The notes: generated from the sequence alone by a model not told the origin. A stretch of DNA of 43,406 nt from Thermoanaerobacterium thermosulfurigenes (GCF_051201035.1 NZ_JBPODR010000019.1:1-43406), one strand, 5' to 3'; counted from the first letter of the stretch, positions 26,663-34,917 are shown. Numbers and translations: made by a program.

Positions 26663-26945
26663 ATATTTCATCTACATCCACGTATTTAGCTATTATATCG
26701 TCAACAGGAATTATCAAATACTCGGTATCACCGTGCTTTATCTTCGTGCCAGAAAATTCTTTGTATATGATTCTATCGCCTATTGATATCTCGTCTGTGG
26801 CACCGGCTGCAAGGCCTTCCACAATTCCTTCATGAAGCTTTTCTTGTGCGTTTCTTGGTATTATTATGCCGCCAACTTTTTTGTCACCTTCAGCTTCTTC
26901 AAGCCTTATAAGTGCGTTCCCATTTACTGGTTGTATCTTTTCCAT
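26661..26945 (-). CDS. stand-alone GroES-like (Cpn10) protein
   Basis: The 94-residue protein follows the co-chaperonin pattern: NGNALIRLEEAE at the N-terminus, a mobile-loop-like VGGIIIPRNAQEK, a central EGIVEGL and SIGDRIIYKEFSGTKI, and a C-terminal DIIAKY. It is not next to groEL and is diverged from canonical GroES, with an unusual acidic C-terminus. It may be a second Cpn10 with a special role. The ATG at 26945 is chosen because AAGGATG lies nine bases upstream; two earlier ATGs abut the ribosome site. It has its own terminator. Confidence 0.85.
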   Translation of the reverse strand: MEKIQPVNGNALIRLEEAEGDKKVGGIIIPRNAQEKLHEGIVEGLAAGATDEISIGDRIIYKEFSGTKIKHGDTEYLIIPVDDIIAKYVDVDEI

Positions 26946-26983
26946 GTACATCATCCTTTCTCCATTATATTATAAATATTTTT

Positions 26984-27559
26984 TTATCCTTGGATACCTA
27001 ATAGTGTGTTTAATCTGGCCTTATCAAATCCCACTACTATTGTACCATCTATGTCCGTCTGTGGCACGCCTCTTTGCCCGCTTCTCCTTACAAGCTCCTC
27101 AGCAGCACCAGGATTTTTGGTCACATCTACTTCTCTAAATGGTATATTGTTTTGCCTCAAGTATGACTTTGTGGCACTGCACCACGGGCACGAAGGCGAT
27201 GTGTAGACAATAACCCTATGATATTTTTTTGATCCATCGCTTGACTTTACAGGCGATGTAGTAAGCAACTTTTCGTAATAATCTTCTGATTGTACACCGT
27301 AGACTATCTGCTGTACTTTCCCATCGCCATAAGCAATTAAAGCAGGTACAACAGTAATGCCAAATTCTGTATGCAATCCCACCTCTGACGCGTTTACTGC
27401 ATAGACTTTTACATCTTTGTTTTTATCGCTGAATTTCTTTAAATTATCTAACGCCTCTAAACTTTTTTGAGATTTATTGGAGTAAAACAACAGCATGAAG
27501 AAATCTGCTGATTTTTTTATGTCTTCAAATTCACTCCTATCCTTTATAAAGCTTAACAT
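26984..27559 (-). CDS. thioredoxin-fold / glutaredoxin fusion protein
   Basis: 191 residues in two thioredoxin-fold halves. The N-terminal half looks like thioredoxin (FFMLLFYSNKSQKS, cis-proline in VVPAL) but lacks the CxxC cysteines. The C-terminal half is a glutaredoxin with CPWC (about 124-127), RGVPQT (cis-proline) and a closing GFDKARLNTLL. It may reduce disulphides or glutathione-like mixed disulphides, or handle persulphides. The ATG at 27559 lies six bases behind AGAGGTG. It is downstream of a G/C-tract palindrome that resembles CsoR/CstR operators. Confidence 0.85.
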   Translation of the reverse strand: MLSFIKDRSEFEDIKKSADFFMLLFYSNKSQKSLEALDNLKKFSDKNKDVKVYAVNASEVGLHTEFGITVVPALIAYGDGKVQQIVYGVQSEDYYEKLLTTSPVKSSDGSKKYHRVIVYTSPSCPWCSATKSYLRQNNIPFREVDVTKNPGAAEELVRRSGQRGVPQTDIDGTIVVGFDKARLNTLLGIQG

Positions 27560-27599
27560 ACGCAACACCTCTTACAATTATATATAAGTTGCGGGTTTA

Positions 27600-27614
27600 T
27601 ACCCCCCAATGGTA
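27600..27614. promoter_or_regulatory. possible CsoR/CstR-type operator
   Basis: TACCCCCCAATGGTA (plus strand) lies about 40 bp upstream of the thioredoxin-glutaredoxin gene. The TACC...GGTA ends with an internal C-tract resemble operators of CsoR/CstR copper or persulphide sensors. The match is approximate. Confidence 0.35.
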
Positions 27615-27685
27615 ACTGGTTTAATCTACAATATATTATATTCACACTGCAGTAAAATGTCAACATATCAAATATCATGAGAAAA

Positions 27686-27715
27686 GTATATGTTTATATA
27701 AGCTAATGTATACTA
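27686..27715 (+). promoter_or_regulatory. possible sigma-G promoter of sspH
   Basis: GTATA (27686-27690), 18 bp, TATACTA (27709-27715) approximates the forespore sigma-G pattern (GNATR, 18, CATNNTA), which is consistent with a spore protein gene 24 bp downstream. Confidence 0.4.
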
Positions 27716-27739
27716 TCTATAAGGAAAGGAGTTGTTTTT

Positions 27740-27928
27740 ATGAAATATAAAAGAGCTGAAGAAATATACAATTCTCCATCAAATTATGAAGTTATCTACG
27801 ATGGTCAGGCAGTATGGATAAATTCTCTAAATCCCAATAAAAAATACGCTAATATCAAATTTTTGCACGATAATGCCATCATGGACGTACCTGTCGGCTT
27901 TTTGGTGGAAGGCAAAAAATTAAGCTAA
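27740..27928 (+). CDS. sspH: small acid-soluble spore protein, H type
   Basis: The 62-residue protein has the H-type SASP pattern: a KRAEEIYNSP opening, then VIYDGQAVWI and a closing VPVGFLVEG. H-type SASPs are minor spore-core proteins made in the forespore. AAAGGAG lies upstream of the ATG. It stands alone between converging and diverging genes and has its own promoter and terminator. This supports an endospore-forming host. Confidence 0.9.
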   Translation: MKYKRAEEIYNSPSNYEVIYDGQAVWINSLNPNKKYANIKFLHDNAIMDVPVGFLVEGKKLS

Positions 27929-27936
27929 AAATAAGA

Positions 27937-27967
27937 GCAGCTTTTTTCGATCGCAGAAAATAGCTGC
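27937..27967. terminator. hairpin between convergent sspH and DUF438 remnant
   Basis: GCAGCT (27937-27942) pairs with AGCTGC (27962-27967), with further A/T pairs inside. On the minus strand it is followed by a T-rich stretch; it may serve both convergent genes. Confidence 0.5.
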
Positions 27968-27974
27968 CCTTGTC

Positions 27975-28619
27975 TTACGACATAAGTCGCTTTTCCCCTT
28001 CTAAAATATTTACCCACTCATCTTCTGTAAGTGTATCTAATGCCATTGGAAGAAGTATGTTCTCCTCTTTGAATATCATCTCTATTATCTTATTGATAAG
28101 CTTATTTAGCTTATCTTCAACTGCACCTTTTTTAGACTCATTGTATTCTTTTAAATCTCTGATGGTGGATTTTAAAAGTTCTCTAATCTCATCGTCCACA
28201 CCCCACATGACACTTGGCGGGCCTGTTATTCCGTACTTCTCCAAATATGGGAACAAAAGATTTTCTTTTCTTGAATAATGTTTATCAATATCCATGAGAA
28301 GATTTATACTTCCCAAAAGCTTTGATATGCTCTCTTATGTGCCATTGCGTTTAAAATCCTCTAATGCCGGTCTTAAATTTTCATTTATGTTCTTTTCGAT
28401 TGCTCTATTTTCTTCCTTAAATGTATGAACCGGATGTCCGGGTATAGTCTCAGGTTTCTTTACTTGTTCCAATGACTCTCTGAAAACAGCCGCATGAACA
28501 TCGCAAAGCCTTTGAATTTCCTTCACCGAAAGTCCTTCGTTCATAAGCTCCTGTTCTATCTGAGACAATTCTGTATGCGTAATGCCGTCTATCTTCTTAT
28601 TTAAAACAGATGTCTCAGC
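27975..28619 (-). pseudogene. broken DUF438 / hemerythrin-like gene
   Basis: Two pieces in the same reading frame are separated by one in-frame TAA at 28335-28337. The upstream piece contains EIQRLCDVHAAVFRESLE and PGHPVHTFKEENRAIEK. The downstream piece has MDIDKHYSRKENLLFPYLEK and VMWGVDDEIRELLK. Both are strong DUF438 family motifs and would be contiguous in an intact protein. No good start codon or ribosome site precedes the first piece (a stop lies at 28620-28622), and the N-terminal helix and the usual C-terminal PAS domain of the family are missing. It is therefore most likely a decaying gene with a nonsense mutation. Hemerythrin-type domains bind di-iron and sense oxygen or NO. Confidence 0.8.
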
Positions 28620-28662
28620 TTAATTTTACCTCAAAATACAGTTATTGCTGTGATATAGATAA

Positions 28663-29640
28663 CTACTTTAAAAATAATTTATCCTTGCTTACATGCTTTG
28701 CCAATCTATCGTACACAAATTCTTTCATGTACTTTTCATTTTTATATATAAATACTCCATCCTTTACCTCCGTATCGTAGCAAAATACAAATGATGTTTC
28801 TTTAAGCTTTTCCACTTTTTTAGCCTGCTCCTTTACCATCCTAAATGCACCTATATTAAAGTCGTATATATCTTGAAGTGGCAATTCTTCGTACAATTTA
28901 TCTATAAAATCCGAATATATCTTTTCAAAATCATCAACATACATGATAGGTTCTAACGATATTCTCACTTTTACTCCTTTTTCAATAGCCTTTCTTATGG
29001 CCATTATCCTTTTGTCAAGGGACGGAGTAGAAGTCTCATAAATCGAAATCACTTCCTGAGGTAAAAGGGACCACGAAAATATTACATTATTAGGAATCGC
29101 TGTAGATTCAAAAAACGCCGCATTAGCACATTTTGTCCTTATCTCCATCAACAAGTTTTCATTAGTCATCGCGTATGAAATCCACATAGACGCAAAGCTT
29201 GTCAACGGCTCAAACGCCAATAAGTCTGTCTCATATGATATGCTTAAATATATCCTTTTGTCACAAGAAAGTTTGTCAACCTCATCAAAAAAGTCTTCTA
29301 AATTGACAAAAAACACGATATTAGCCGATGGATACATGCCTTGAAGATAACAGTAATCACAAGAGTAAATGCAGTTTAAGACATTCGAAGTATGGTAAAA
29401 CTCATCAATCCCAAAGTTTTCGCACATCTCAGAACCTCTGTATATAAAATCGTACCTTTTCTTTGCCAGTATTATATTTGGATATTTCTTTTGCATGACA
29501 TAATTCTGCCTTTGCCTTAAAAACAAGTCGCTATACCTTTGGATTTCAACAACAGTACTTTTTTTCAATGCATTTAATATTTTCTCTGTAGTAGGGTAAT
29601 TTAAAACATCTTTTTCAACGTAAACATGAGAAAACTTCAT
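28663..29640 (-). CDS. splB: spore photoproduct lyase (radical SAM)
   Basis: Repairs the thymine dimer called spore photoproduct during germination, using S-adenosylmethionine and a 4Fe-4S cluster. In 325 residues the cluster ligands are Cys90, Cys94 and Cys97 (C-IYS-C-DY-C), followed by YLQGMYPSANIVFFVN, a sequence typical of SplB. The length agrees with the family. The ribosome site GAGAGG is rather far (11 bases) from the ATG. Its presence with sspH supports a spore former. Confidence 0.92.
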   Translation of the reverse strand: MKFSHVYVEKDVLNYPTTEKILNALKKSTVVEIQRYSDLFLRQRQNYVMQKKYPNIILAKKRYDFIYRGSEMCENFGIDEFYHTSNVLNCIYSCDYCYLQGMYPSANIVFFVNLEDFFDEVDKLSCDKRIYLSISYETDLLAFEPLTSFASMWISYAMTNENLLMEIRTKCANAAFFESTAIPNNVIFSWSLLPQEVISIYETSTPSLDKRIMAIRKAIEKGVKVRISLEPIMYVDDFEKIYSDFIDKLYEELPLQDIYDFNIGAFRMVKEQAKKVEKLKETSFVFCYDTEVKDGVFIYKNEKYMKEFVYDRLAKHVSKDKLFLK

Positions 29641-29680
29641 ATGCCGCTCATCCTCTCAAAGTTTATAAAGATAAACAAAA

Positions 29681-29697
29681 AAGCGCCCATAGCGCCA
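29681..29697 (-). terminator. weak terminator of the coiled-coil gene
   Basis: On the minus strand GCGC-TATGG-GCGC is followed by six T residues, directly after the stop codon. The stem is short, so read-through into splB is possible. Confidence 0.5.
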
Positions 29698-29698
29698 T

Positions 29699-30325
29699 TT
29701 AAACATCATTAAGCTTGTGTATATCTAAAAGCAGCTTCACATCTGCTTCTCTTTCAAGTATGTGATCATTCAAAACATCAAACTTTTTATCTATTCTCTT
29801 AAAATTCAATTCAAACTTGCCAAGTTGGCTTGTGTGCTTTGTGACTTCTTCAAATGTATGCTTTAAGATGTACTCAACATCACTTTGCTGCCTCTCAAGG
29901 TTGTATAGTCTATTTTGAACGCCATCAAGCCTCTTATCCATCCCGTCAAGTCTACTTTCAACACTGTCAAGCCTCTTATCCATGCCATCAAGTCTACTTT
30001 CAACGCTGTCAAGCCTCTTATCCATGCCGTCAAGTCTATTTTCAACGCTGTCAAGCCTCTTATCCATCCCATCAAGTCTATTTTCAACGCTGTCAAGCCT
30101 CTTATCCATCCCATCAAGTCTATTTTCAACGCTGTCAAGCCTACTTTCAACACCATCAAGCCTTTTTTCTACGTTGTCTAATCTTTTATCCATATTGTCC
30201 AGTCTTTTGTCTACGTCGTCCAATCTCTTTTCAACGCTGACAAGTCTTCCGTCCATGTTTTCCAGTTTTACGTCAATCGAGTCAAATCTTTGAAGCACCA
30301 AAGTCATGAACTCTTCATTTGTCAA
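29699..30325 (-). CDS. coiled-coil repeat protein, unknown function
   Basis: This 208-residue protein consists of a short N-terminal segment, about 110 residues of heptads with a 14-residue period (RLDSVENRLDGMDK), and a C-terminal helical part without the repeat. It should form a long coiled coil. There is no signal peptide or membrane segment, so it is probably cytoplasmic. Start is TTG behind GGGGAGGG. Similar proteins with variable repeat number occur in thermophilic clostridia, but the function is not known to me. Other long open frames over the repeat on both strands are by-products of the repeat and not genes. Confidence 0.75.
   Translation of the reverse strand: MTNEEFMTLVLQRFDSIDVKLENMDGRLVSVEKRLDDVDKRLDNMDKRLDNVEKRLDGVESRLDSVENRLDGMDKRLDSVENRLDGMDKRLDSVENRLDGMDKRLDSVESRLDGMDKRLDSVESRLDGMDKRLDGVQNRLYNLERQQSDVEYILKHTFEEVTKHTSQLGKFELNFKRIDKKFDVLNDHILEREADVKLLLDIHKLNDV
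29930..30180 (-). repeat. 42-bp tandem repeats inside the coiled-coil gene
   Basis: Units of 42 bp (each contains TCAAGCCTCTTATCCAT on the plus strand) repeat about five to six times with few substitutions. Each encodes two heptads. High identity between units suggests recent expansion or contraction by slippage or recombination. Confidence 0.9.
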
Positions 30326-30440
30326 GGTTTTTTCCCTCCCCTTTTACCTTTGTGTCCATTATAACACACCCAAAAATCACAAGCAATGAAATAATTTGAG
30401 TAAAATTTTTTAGTTAATCGTTTATAAAAAATTTTCTATA

Positions 30441-30469
30441 TTGACAAACTAATAGTGATAATATATCAT
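30441..30469 (+). promoter_or_regulatory. promoter of adhE
   Basis: TTGACA (30441-30446), 17 bp, TATCAT (30464-30469). The -35 is perfect. The mRNA leader would be about 160 bases and carries both Rex-like sites. Confidence 0.75.
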
Positions 30470-30484
30470 ATAAGTGTAAGGTGA

Positions 30485-30502
30485 TTGTTAAATGAATAAC
30501 AA
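30485..30502. promoter_or_regulatory. Rex-type operator 1 upstream of adhE
   Basis: TTGTTAAATGAATAACAA matches the Rex consensus TTGTTAA-N4-TTAACAA with one difference and lies just downstream of the predicted start of transcription. Rex represses fermentation genes when NADH is low and releases on NADH binding. Confidence 0.7.
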
Positions 30503-30572
30503 AAATTATTTACATCATACGGTCCAAGATTCAATCCATTCAGGCAAATTTCCTATTAAAATGCTTGAATAA
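30492..30572 (+). CDS. possible 26-residue leader peptide upstream of adhE
   Basis: An ATG lies seven bases behind AAGGTGA, a good ribosome site, and opens a 26-codon frame ending in TAA. The peptide begins MNNKNYLHHTVQ and ends FPIKMLE. It lies in the adhE leader and its start overlaps Rex operator 1. An inverted repeat, GGTGATTG (30480-30487) and CAATCACC (30579-30586), brackets it. It could be a regulatory upstream frame or a chance frame. Confidence 0.4.
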   Translation: MNNKNYLHHTVQDSIHSGKFPIKMLE

Positions 30573-30603
30573 CAAGTGCAATCACCCCAAACACAAAGAT
30601 TTA

Positions 30604-30621
30604 TTGTTAATAAATTAACAC
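30604..30621. promoter_or_regulatory. Rex-type operator 2 at the adhE ribosome site
   Basis: TTGTTAATAAATTAACAC matches the Rex consensus at all but the last position, and abuts the GGAGGTG ribosome site of adhE. Two operators fit strong NADH/NAD+ control. Confidence 0.8.
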
Positions 30622-30634
30622 GGAGGTGTTTATC

Positions 30635-33214
30635 ATGGCAACGACAAAAACGGAATTAGACGTTCAGAAGCAGATAGATTTACTTGTATCAAGAGCACAA
30701 GAGGCTCAAAAAAAATTCATGTCTTACACACAAGAGCAAATCGACGCAATCGTAAAGGCAATGGCTTTAGCAGGTGTAGACAAACACGTAGAGCTGGCAA
30801 AGATGGCATACGAAGAGACAAAAATGGGTGTGTACGAAGATAAGATTACAAAAAATCTCTTTGCCACAGAGTACGTATACCACGACATAAAAAATGAAAA
30901 GACTGTAGGAATCATAAACGAAAACATAGAAGAAAACTACATGGAAGTAGCAGAGCCGATAGGCGTAATTGCCGGTGTCACACCTGTCACAAACCCGACA
31001 TCTACTACGATGTTTAAATGCTTAATATCCATAAAGACGCGAAACCCCATAATATTCAGCTTCCATCCAAAGGCAATAAAGTGCAGCATCGCAGCAGCAA
31101 AAGTCATGTACGAAGCTGCATTAAAGGCAGGTGCACCTGAAGGATGCATAGGCTGGATAGAAACGCCATCGATAGAAGCCACACAGCTTCTCATGACACA
31201 TCCAGGCGTATCTTTAATCCTTGCAACAGGCGGTGCAGGAATGGTAAAAGCAGCATACAGCTCAGGAAAGCCAGCATTAGGCGTAGGTCCTGGCAACGTG
31301 CCATGCTACATTGAGAAATCAGCAAACATAAAAAGAGCTGTATCAGACCTCATATTAAGCAAGACATTTGACAATGGAGTAATATGCGCATCAGAGCAGG
31401 CTGTAATAATAGATGAAGAAATAGCAGATGAAGTCAAAAAACTTATGAAAGAGTACGGCTGCTACTTCCTAAATAAAGATGAAATCAAGAAGCTTGAAAA
31501 ATTCGCAATCGACGAGCAAAGCTGTGCTATGAGCCCTGCAGTGGTAGGTCAGCCAGCCACGAAGATTGCCGAGATGGCAGGCTTCAAAGTTCCTGAAGGC
31601 ACAAAGATATTAGTGGCAGAATACGAAGGAGTAGGTCCAAAATATCCTCTATCAAGAGAGAAACTAAGTCCAATTCTTGCTTGCTACACTGTCAAAGATT
31701 ACAACGAAGGAATCAAAAAGTGCGAGGAAATGACTGAATTTGGAGGTTTAGGCCACTCCGCTGTAATACACTCTGAAAACCAAGACGTCATAAATGAATT
31801 TGCAAGACGAGTCCGCACAGGAAGACTTATCGTAAATTCACCATCATCACAAGGAGCAATAGGAGATATATACAATACAAACACGCCATCACTTACATTA
31901 GGCTGCGGTTCTATGGGAAGAAACTCAACAACAGACAATGTAAGTGTCAACAATCTTTTGAATATTAAGCGTGTCGTGATAAGGAAGGATAGAATGAAAT
32001 GGTTCAAGATTCCACCAAAGATTTACTTTGAAAGCGGGTCACTGCAGTATTTATGCAAGGTCAAAAGGAAAAAGGCCTTTATCGTCACAGATCCATTCAT
32101 GGTTAAACTTGGCTTCGTAGACAAAGTGACTTATCAATTAGACAAGGCAAACATCGACTACGAAATATTCTCAGAAGTTGAGCCAGATCCATCTGTTGAC
32201 ACAGTCATGAACGGCGTAAAAATAATGAATTCATACAATCCAGACTTAATAATCGCTGTAGGCGGTGGTTCTGCAATAGATGCAGCAAAGGGAATGTGGC
32301 TTTTCTACGAATATCCTGACACAGAGTTTGAAACATTGAGGCTTAAATTCGCTGATATAAGAAAGAGAGCATTTAAGTTCCCAGAGCTTGGCAAAAAAGC
32401 GCTGTTCATCGCAATACCGACAACAAGCGGTACAGGCTCAGAAGTGACAGCATTTGCCGTAATAACCGACAAAAAGAGAAATATCAAGTACCCACTTGCA
32501 GACTATGAACTTACACCTGATATAGCCATAATAGATCCTGACCTTACAAAGACAGTGCCACCATCTGTAACAGCAGATACAGGTATGGATGTGTTGACAC
32601 ACGCCATAGAGGCATACGTGTCAGTGATGGCATCCGACTACACAGATGCACTGGCAGAAAAGGCCATAAAGATCGTATTTGAATACCTGCCAAGAGCTTA
32701 TAAAAACGGCAATGATGAAGAAGCCCGCGAAAAGATGCACAATGCTTCATGCATGGCTGGCATGGCATTTACAAATGCATTCCTTGGAATAAACCACAGC
32801 ATGGCACACATACTGGGCGGCAAGTTCCACATACCACACGGAAGAGCAAATGCAATACTTCTGCCGTATGTAATAAGGTACAATGCAGAAAAGCCTACAA
32901 AATTTGTGGCATTCCCACAGTACGAATATCCAAAGGCAGCAGAAAGATATGCAGAAATCGCCAAATTCTTAGGACTGCCTGCATCAACCGTTGAAGAAGG
33001 CGTAGAAAGCTTGATCGAAGCTATAAAGAACCTTATGAAAGAGCTTAACATTCCGCTGACTCTAAAAGACGCTGGCATAAACAAAGAACAATTCGAAAAA
33101 GAAATCGAAGAAATGTCGGACATCGCCTTCAACGATCAGTGCACAGGGACAAATCCAAGAATGCCTCTTACAAAAGAAATTGCAGAGATCTACATGAAGG
33201 CATACGGTGCATAA
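30635..33214 (+). CDS. adhE: bifunctional acetaldehyde/alcohol dehydrogenase AdhE
   Basis: Converts acetyl-CoA to acetaldehyde and then ethanol with NAD(P)H, the main ethanol route in these bacteria; AdhE forms spirosome filaments in the cytoplasm. The 859-residue protein has an N-terminal aldehyde dehydrogenase (catalytic cysteine in NGVICASEQAV, about Cys251; GVGPGNVP) and a C-terminal iron alcohol dehydrogenase (AVGGGSAIDAAKG for NAD, and metal histidines in GINHSMAHILGG and FHIPHGRANA). The ATG at 30635 follows GGAGGTG. The sequence is very close to the Thermoanaerobacterium saccharolyticum enzyme as I remember it. Codon use is richer in A/C at third positions than in the cas genes, consistent with high expression. 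Confidence 0.98.
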   Translation: MATTKTELDVQKQIDLLVSRAQEAQKKFMSYTQEQIDAIVKAMALAGVDKHVELAKMAYEETKMGVYEDKITKNLFATEYVYHDIKNEKTVGIINENIEENYMEVAEPIGVIAGVTPVTNPTSTTMFKCLISIKTRNPIIFSFHPKAIKCSIAAAKVMYEAALKAGAPEGCIGWIETPSIEATQLLMTHPGVSLILATGGAGMVKAAYSSGKPALGVGPGNVPCYIEKSANIKRAVSDLILSKTFDNGVICASEQAVIIDEEIADEVKKLMKEYGCYFLNKDEIKKLEKFAIDEQSCAMSPAVVGQPATKIAEMAGFKVPEGTKILVAEYEGVGPKYPLSREKLSPILACYTVKDYNEGIKKCEEMTEFGGLGHSAVIHSENQDVINEFARRVRTGRLIVNSPSSQGAIGDIYNTNTPSLTLGCGSMGRNSTTDNVSVNNLLNIKRVVIRKDRMKWFKIPPKIYFESGSLQYLCKVKRKKAFIVTDPFMVKLGFVDKVTYQLDKANIDYEIFSEVEPDPSVDTVMNGVKIMNSYNPDLIIAVGGGSAIDAAKGMWLFYEYPDTEFETLRLKFADIRKRAFKFPELGKKALFIAIPTTSGTGSEVTAFAVITDKKRNIKYPLADYELTPDIAIIDPDLTKTVPPSVTADTGMDVLTHAIEAYVSVMASDYTDALAEKAIKIVFEYLPRAYKNGNDEEAREKMHNASCMAGMAFTNAFLGINHSMAHILGGKFHIPHGRANAILLPYVIRYNAEKPTKFVAFPQYEYPKAAERYAEIAKFLGLPASTVEEGVESLIEAIKNLMKELNIPLTLKDAGINKEQFEKEIEEMSDIAFNDQCTGTNPRMPLTKEIAEIYMKAYGA

Positions 33215-33228
33215 GTAATAAAAAAAGA

Positions 33229-33268
33229 ACGGCTTACAAGTTAATTAAAACTTATAAGCCGTCTTTTT
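33229..33268. terminator. bidirectional terminator between adhE and hcp
   Basis: ACGGCTTACAAGTT and AACTTATAAGCCGT form a 14-pair hairpin with one mismatch or wobble (33229-33262). T runs follow on both strands, serving the convergent adhE and hcp genes. Confidence 0.92.
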
Positions 33269-33276
33269 TTCTATAT

Positions 33277-34917
33277 TTAATTCCCCATAAACATCTTTAT
33301 GTCGTCTTCCACGTTTGTTATGCCGCCAATGCCGAAGTTTTCAACTAAAACTTTTGCAACGTTTGGCGATAAGAATGCTGGAAGTGTCGGTCCTAAGTGA
33401 ATATTCTTTACCCCCAGGTACAGAAGCGCAAGTAATACTATTACAGCTTTTTGCTCATACCATGCTATATTAAATGATATTGGAAGCTCATTTATATCTT
33501 CAAGCCCAAATACTTCTTTAAGCTTAAGCGCAATCACTGCCAATGAATACGAGTCATTGCACTGTCCTGCATCAAGCACTCTCGGTATGCCGTTTATATC
33601 GCCAAGATTTAATTTATTGTATCTGTACTTTGCACATCCTGCCGTCAATATGACCGTATCTTTTGGAAGTTCTTTTGCAAATTCTGTGTAGTATTCTCTT
33701 GACTTCATCCTGCCGTCGCAGCCTGCCATTACAAAGAACCTCTTTATAGCTCCAGTCTTTACTGCATCAACTACTTGATTAGCCAAAGCCAATACTTGGT
33801 TGTGAGCAAATCCTCCTACTATCTCTCCACTCTCAATTTCAACTGGCGGTTTGCATCTCTTTGCATGCTCTATTATCTCTGTAAAGTCTTTTTTTCCATC
33901 TGGGCCAGCATCAATATGCTTTACACCTTCAAATCCAACGACGCCTGTCGTGTAAAGTCTATCTTTATAAGAATCCTTTGGAGGCGTCAAGCAGTTTGTT
34001 GTCATGAGTATTGGACCGTTAAAGCTTTCAAATTCTTTATCCTGCTGCCACCATGCATTGCCGTAGTTGCCTGCAAAGTGTGAATACTTCTTAAATGCTG
34101 GATAGTAGTGGGCAGGAAGCATTTCACCGTGTGTATATACATCAACGCCTGTTCCTTCTGTCTGCTCCAGTAGCTCTTCCAAATCTTTTAAGTCATGTCC
34201 GCTAATTAAGATACCAGGATTGTTTCTTACGCCTATATTTACCTTTGTGATCTCAGGATTGCCATATGTGGATGTATTTGCTTTGTCCAAAAGTGCCATC
34301 ACATCAACGCCGTATTTACCAGCCTCTAATGCCAGTGACACATAGTCATTCGCACCTAAGCTGTCATCTAATGTAGCAACTAATGCTTTTTCGATGAACT
34401 CAGATATATTAGGATCTTTAAATCCGAGGTTTGCAGCATGGAATGCGTAAGCAGCCATACCCTTTATGCCGTAAGTTATAAGCTCCCTTAATGATCTTAT
34501 GTCTTCATTTTCAGTAGCAAGAACACCAACTGATAAAGCCTTCTCATCAAATTCGCTTTCATCTTTTGTCCATGTAACCGCATCATGCAATCCGCTTAAC
34601 TGTACTCCATTTGCGCTTAATTGGCTTTTTATGGACTCTCTTAAATTTAAGCCTTCTTTAATCTTTCCTGCAAAATAATTTTTATCAAAATTGACATTTG
34701 TTATTGTTGAAAATAATCCGTCGATAATGAATGAATCTGTGCTTTCACTGTTTAAGCCAAGTTTTCTGGCTTCTTGATTTACTATTGCTATCCCCTTTAA
34801 TGTGTATATGAGCAAATCCTGAAGTCTTGCTGTGTCATCAGTTTTGCCGCACACACCTCTTAATGTGCAGCCAACGCCTTTTGAAGCTTCTTGACATTGG
34901 TAACAAAACATTCCCAT
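33277..34917 (-). CDS. hcp: hybrid cluster protein (hydroxylamine reductase)
   Basis: Hcp reduces hydroxylamine to ammonia and acts as a high-affinity NO reductase in anaerobes. Cys5, Cys8, Cys17 and Cys23 give the C-x2-C-x8-C-x5-C pattern that binds the N-terminal Fe-S cluster. Hybrid-cluster ligands appear further on (for example in TAGCAKYRYNKL and VLDAGQCNDSYS). The ATG at 34917 lies eight bases behind AAGGAGG, giving 546 residues; the longer frame to 34935 starts on the ribosome site. The upstream region has a Crp/Fnr-type palindrome, suggesting activation by a nitrosative-stress or redox regulator such as HcpR. Confidence 0.95.
   Translation of the reverse strand: MGMFCYQCQEASKGVGCTLRGVCGKTDDTARLQDLLIYTLKGIAIVNQEARKLGLNSESTDSFIIDGLFSTITNVNFDKNYFAGKIKEGLNLRESIKSQLSANGVQLSGLHDAVTWTKDESEFDEKALSVGVLATENEDIRSLRELITYGIKGMAAYAFHAANLGFKDPNISEFIEKALVATLDDSLGANDYVSLALEAGKYGVDVMALLDKANTSTYGNPEITKVNIGVRNNPGILISGHDLKDLEELLEQTEGTGVDVYTHGEMLPAHYYPAFKKYSHFAGNYGNAWWQQDKEFESFNGPILMTTNCLTPPKDSYKDRLYTTGVVGFEGVKHIDAGPDGKKDFTEIIEHAKRCKPPVEIESGEIVGGFAHNQVLALANQVVDAVKTGAIKRFFVMAGCDGRMKSREYYTEFAKELPKDTVILTAGCAKYRYNKLNLGDINGIPRVLDAGQCNDSYSLAVIALKLKEVFGLEDINELPISFNIAWYEQKAVIVLLALLYLGVKNIHLGPTLPAFLSPNVAKVLVENFGIGGITNVEDDIKMFMGN

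Noticed and set aside
28335..28337. In-frame TAA as a recoded codon in the DUF438 gene
   Set aside because: TAA is not a known recoding codon in such bacteria, and both ends of the gene are also missing, so decay is simpler.
29854..30293. Overlapping open frames on both strands with repetitive Ser/Leu, His/Gln or Ile/Lys composition
   Set aside because: The 42-bp repeat keeps several frames open. Only the minus-strand frame from 30325 has a ribosome site and a sensible coiled-coil product.
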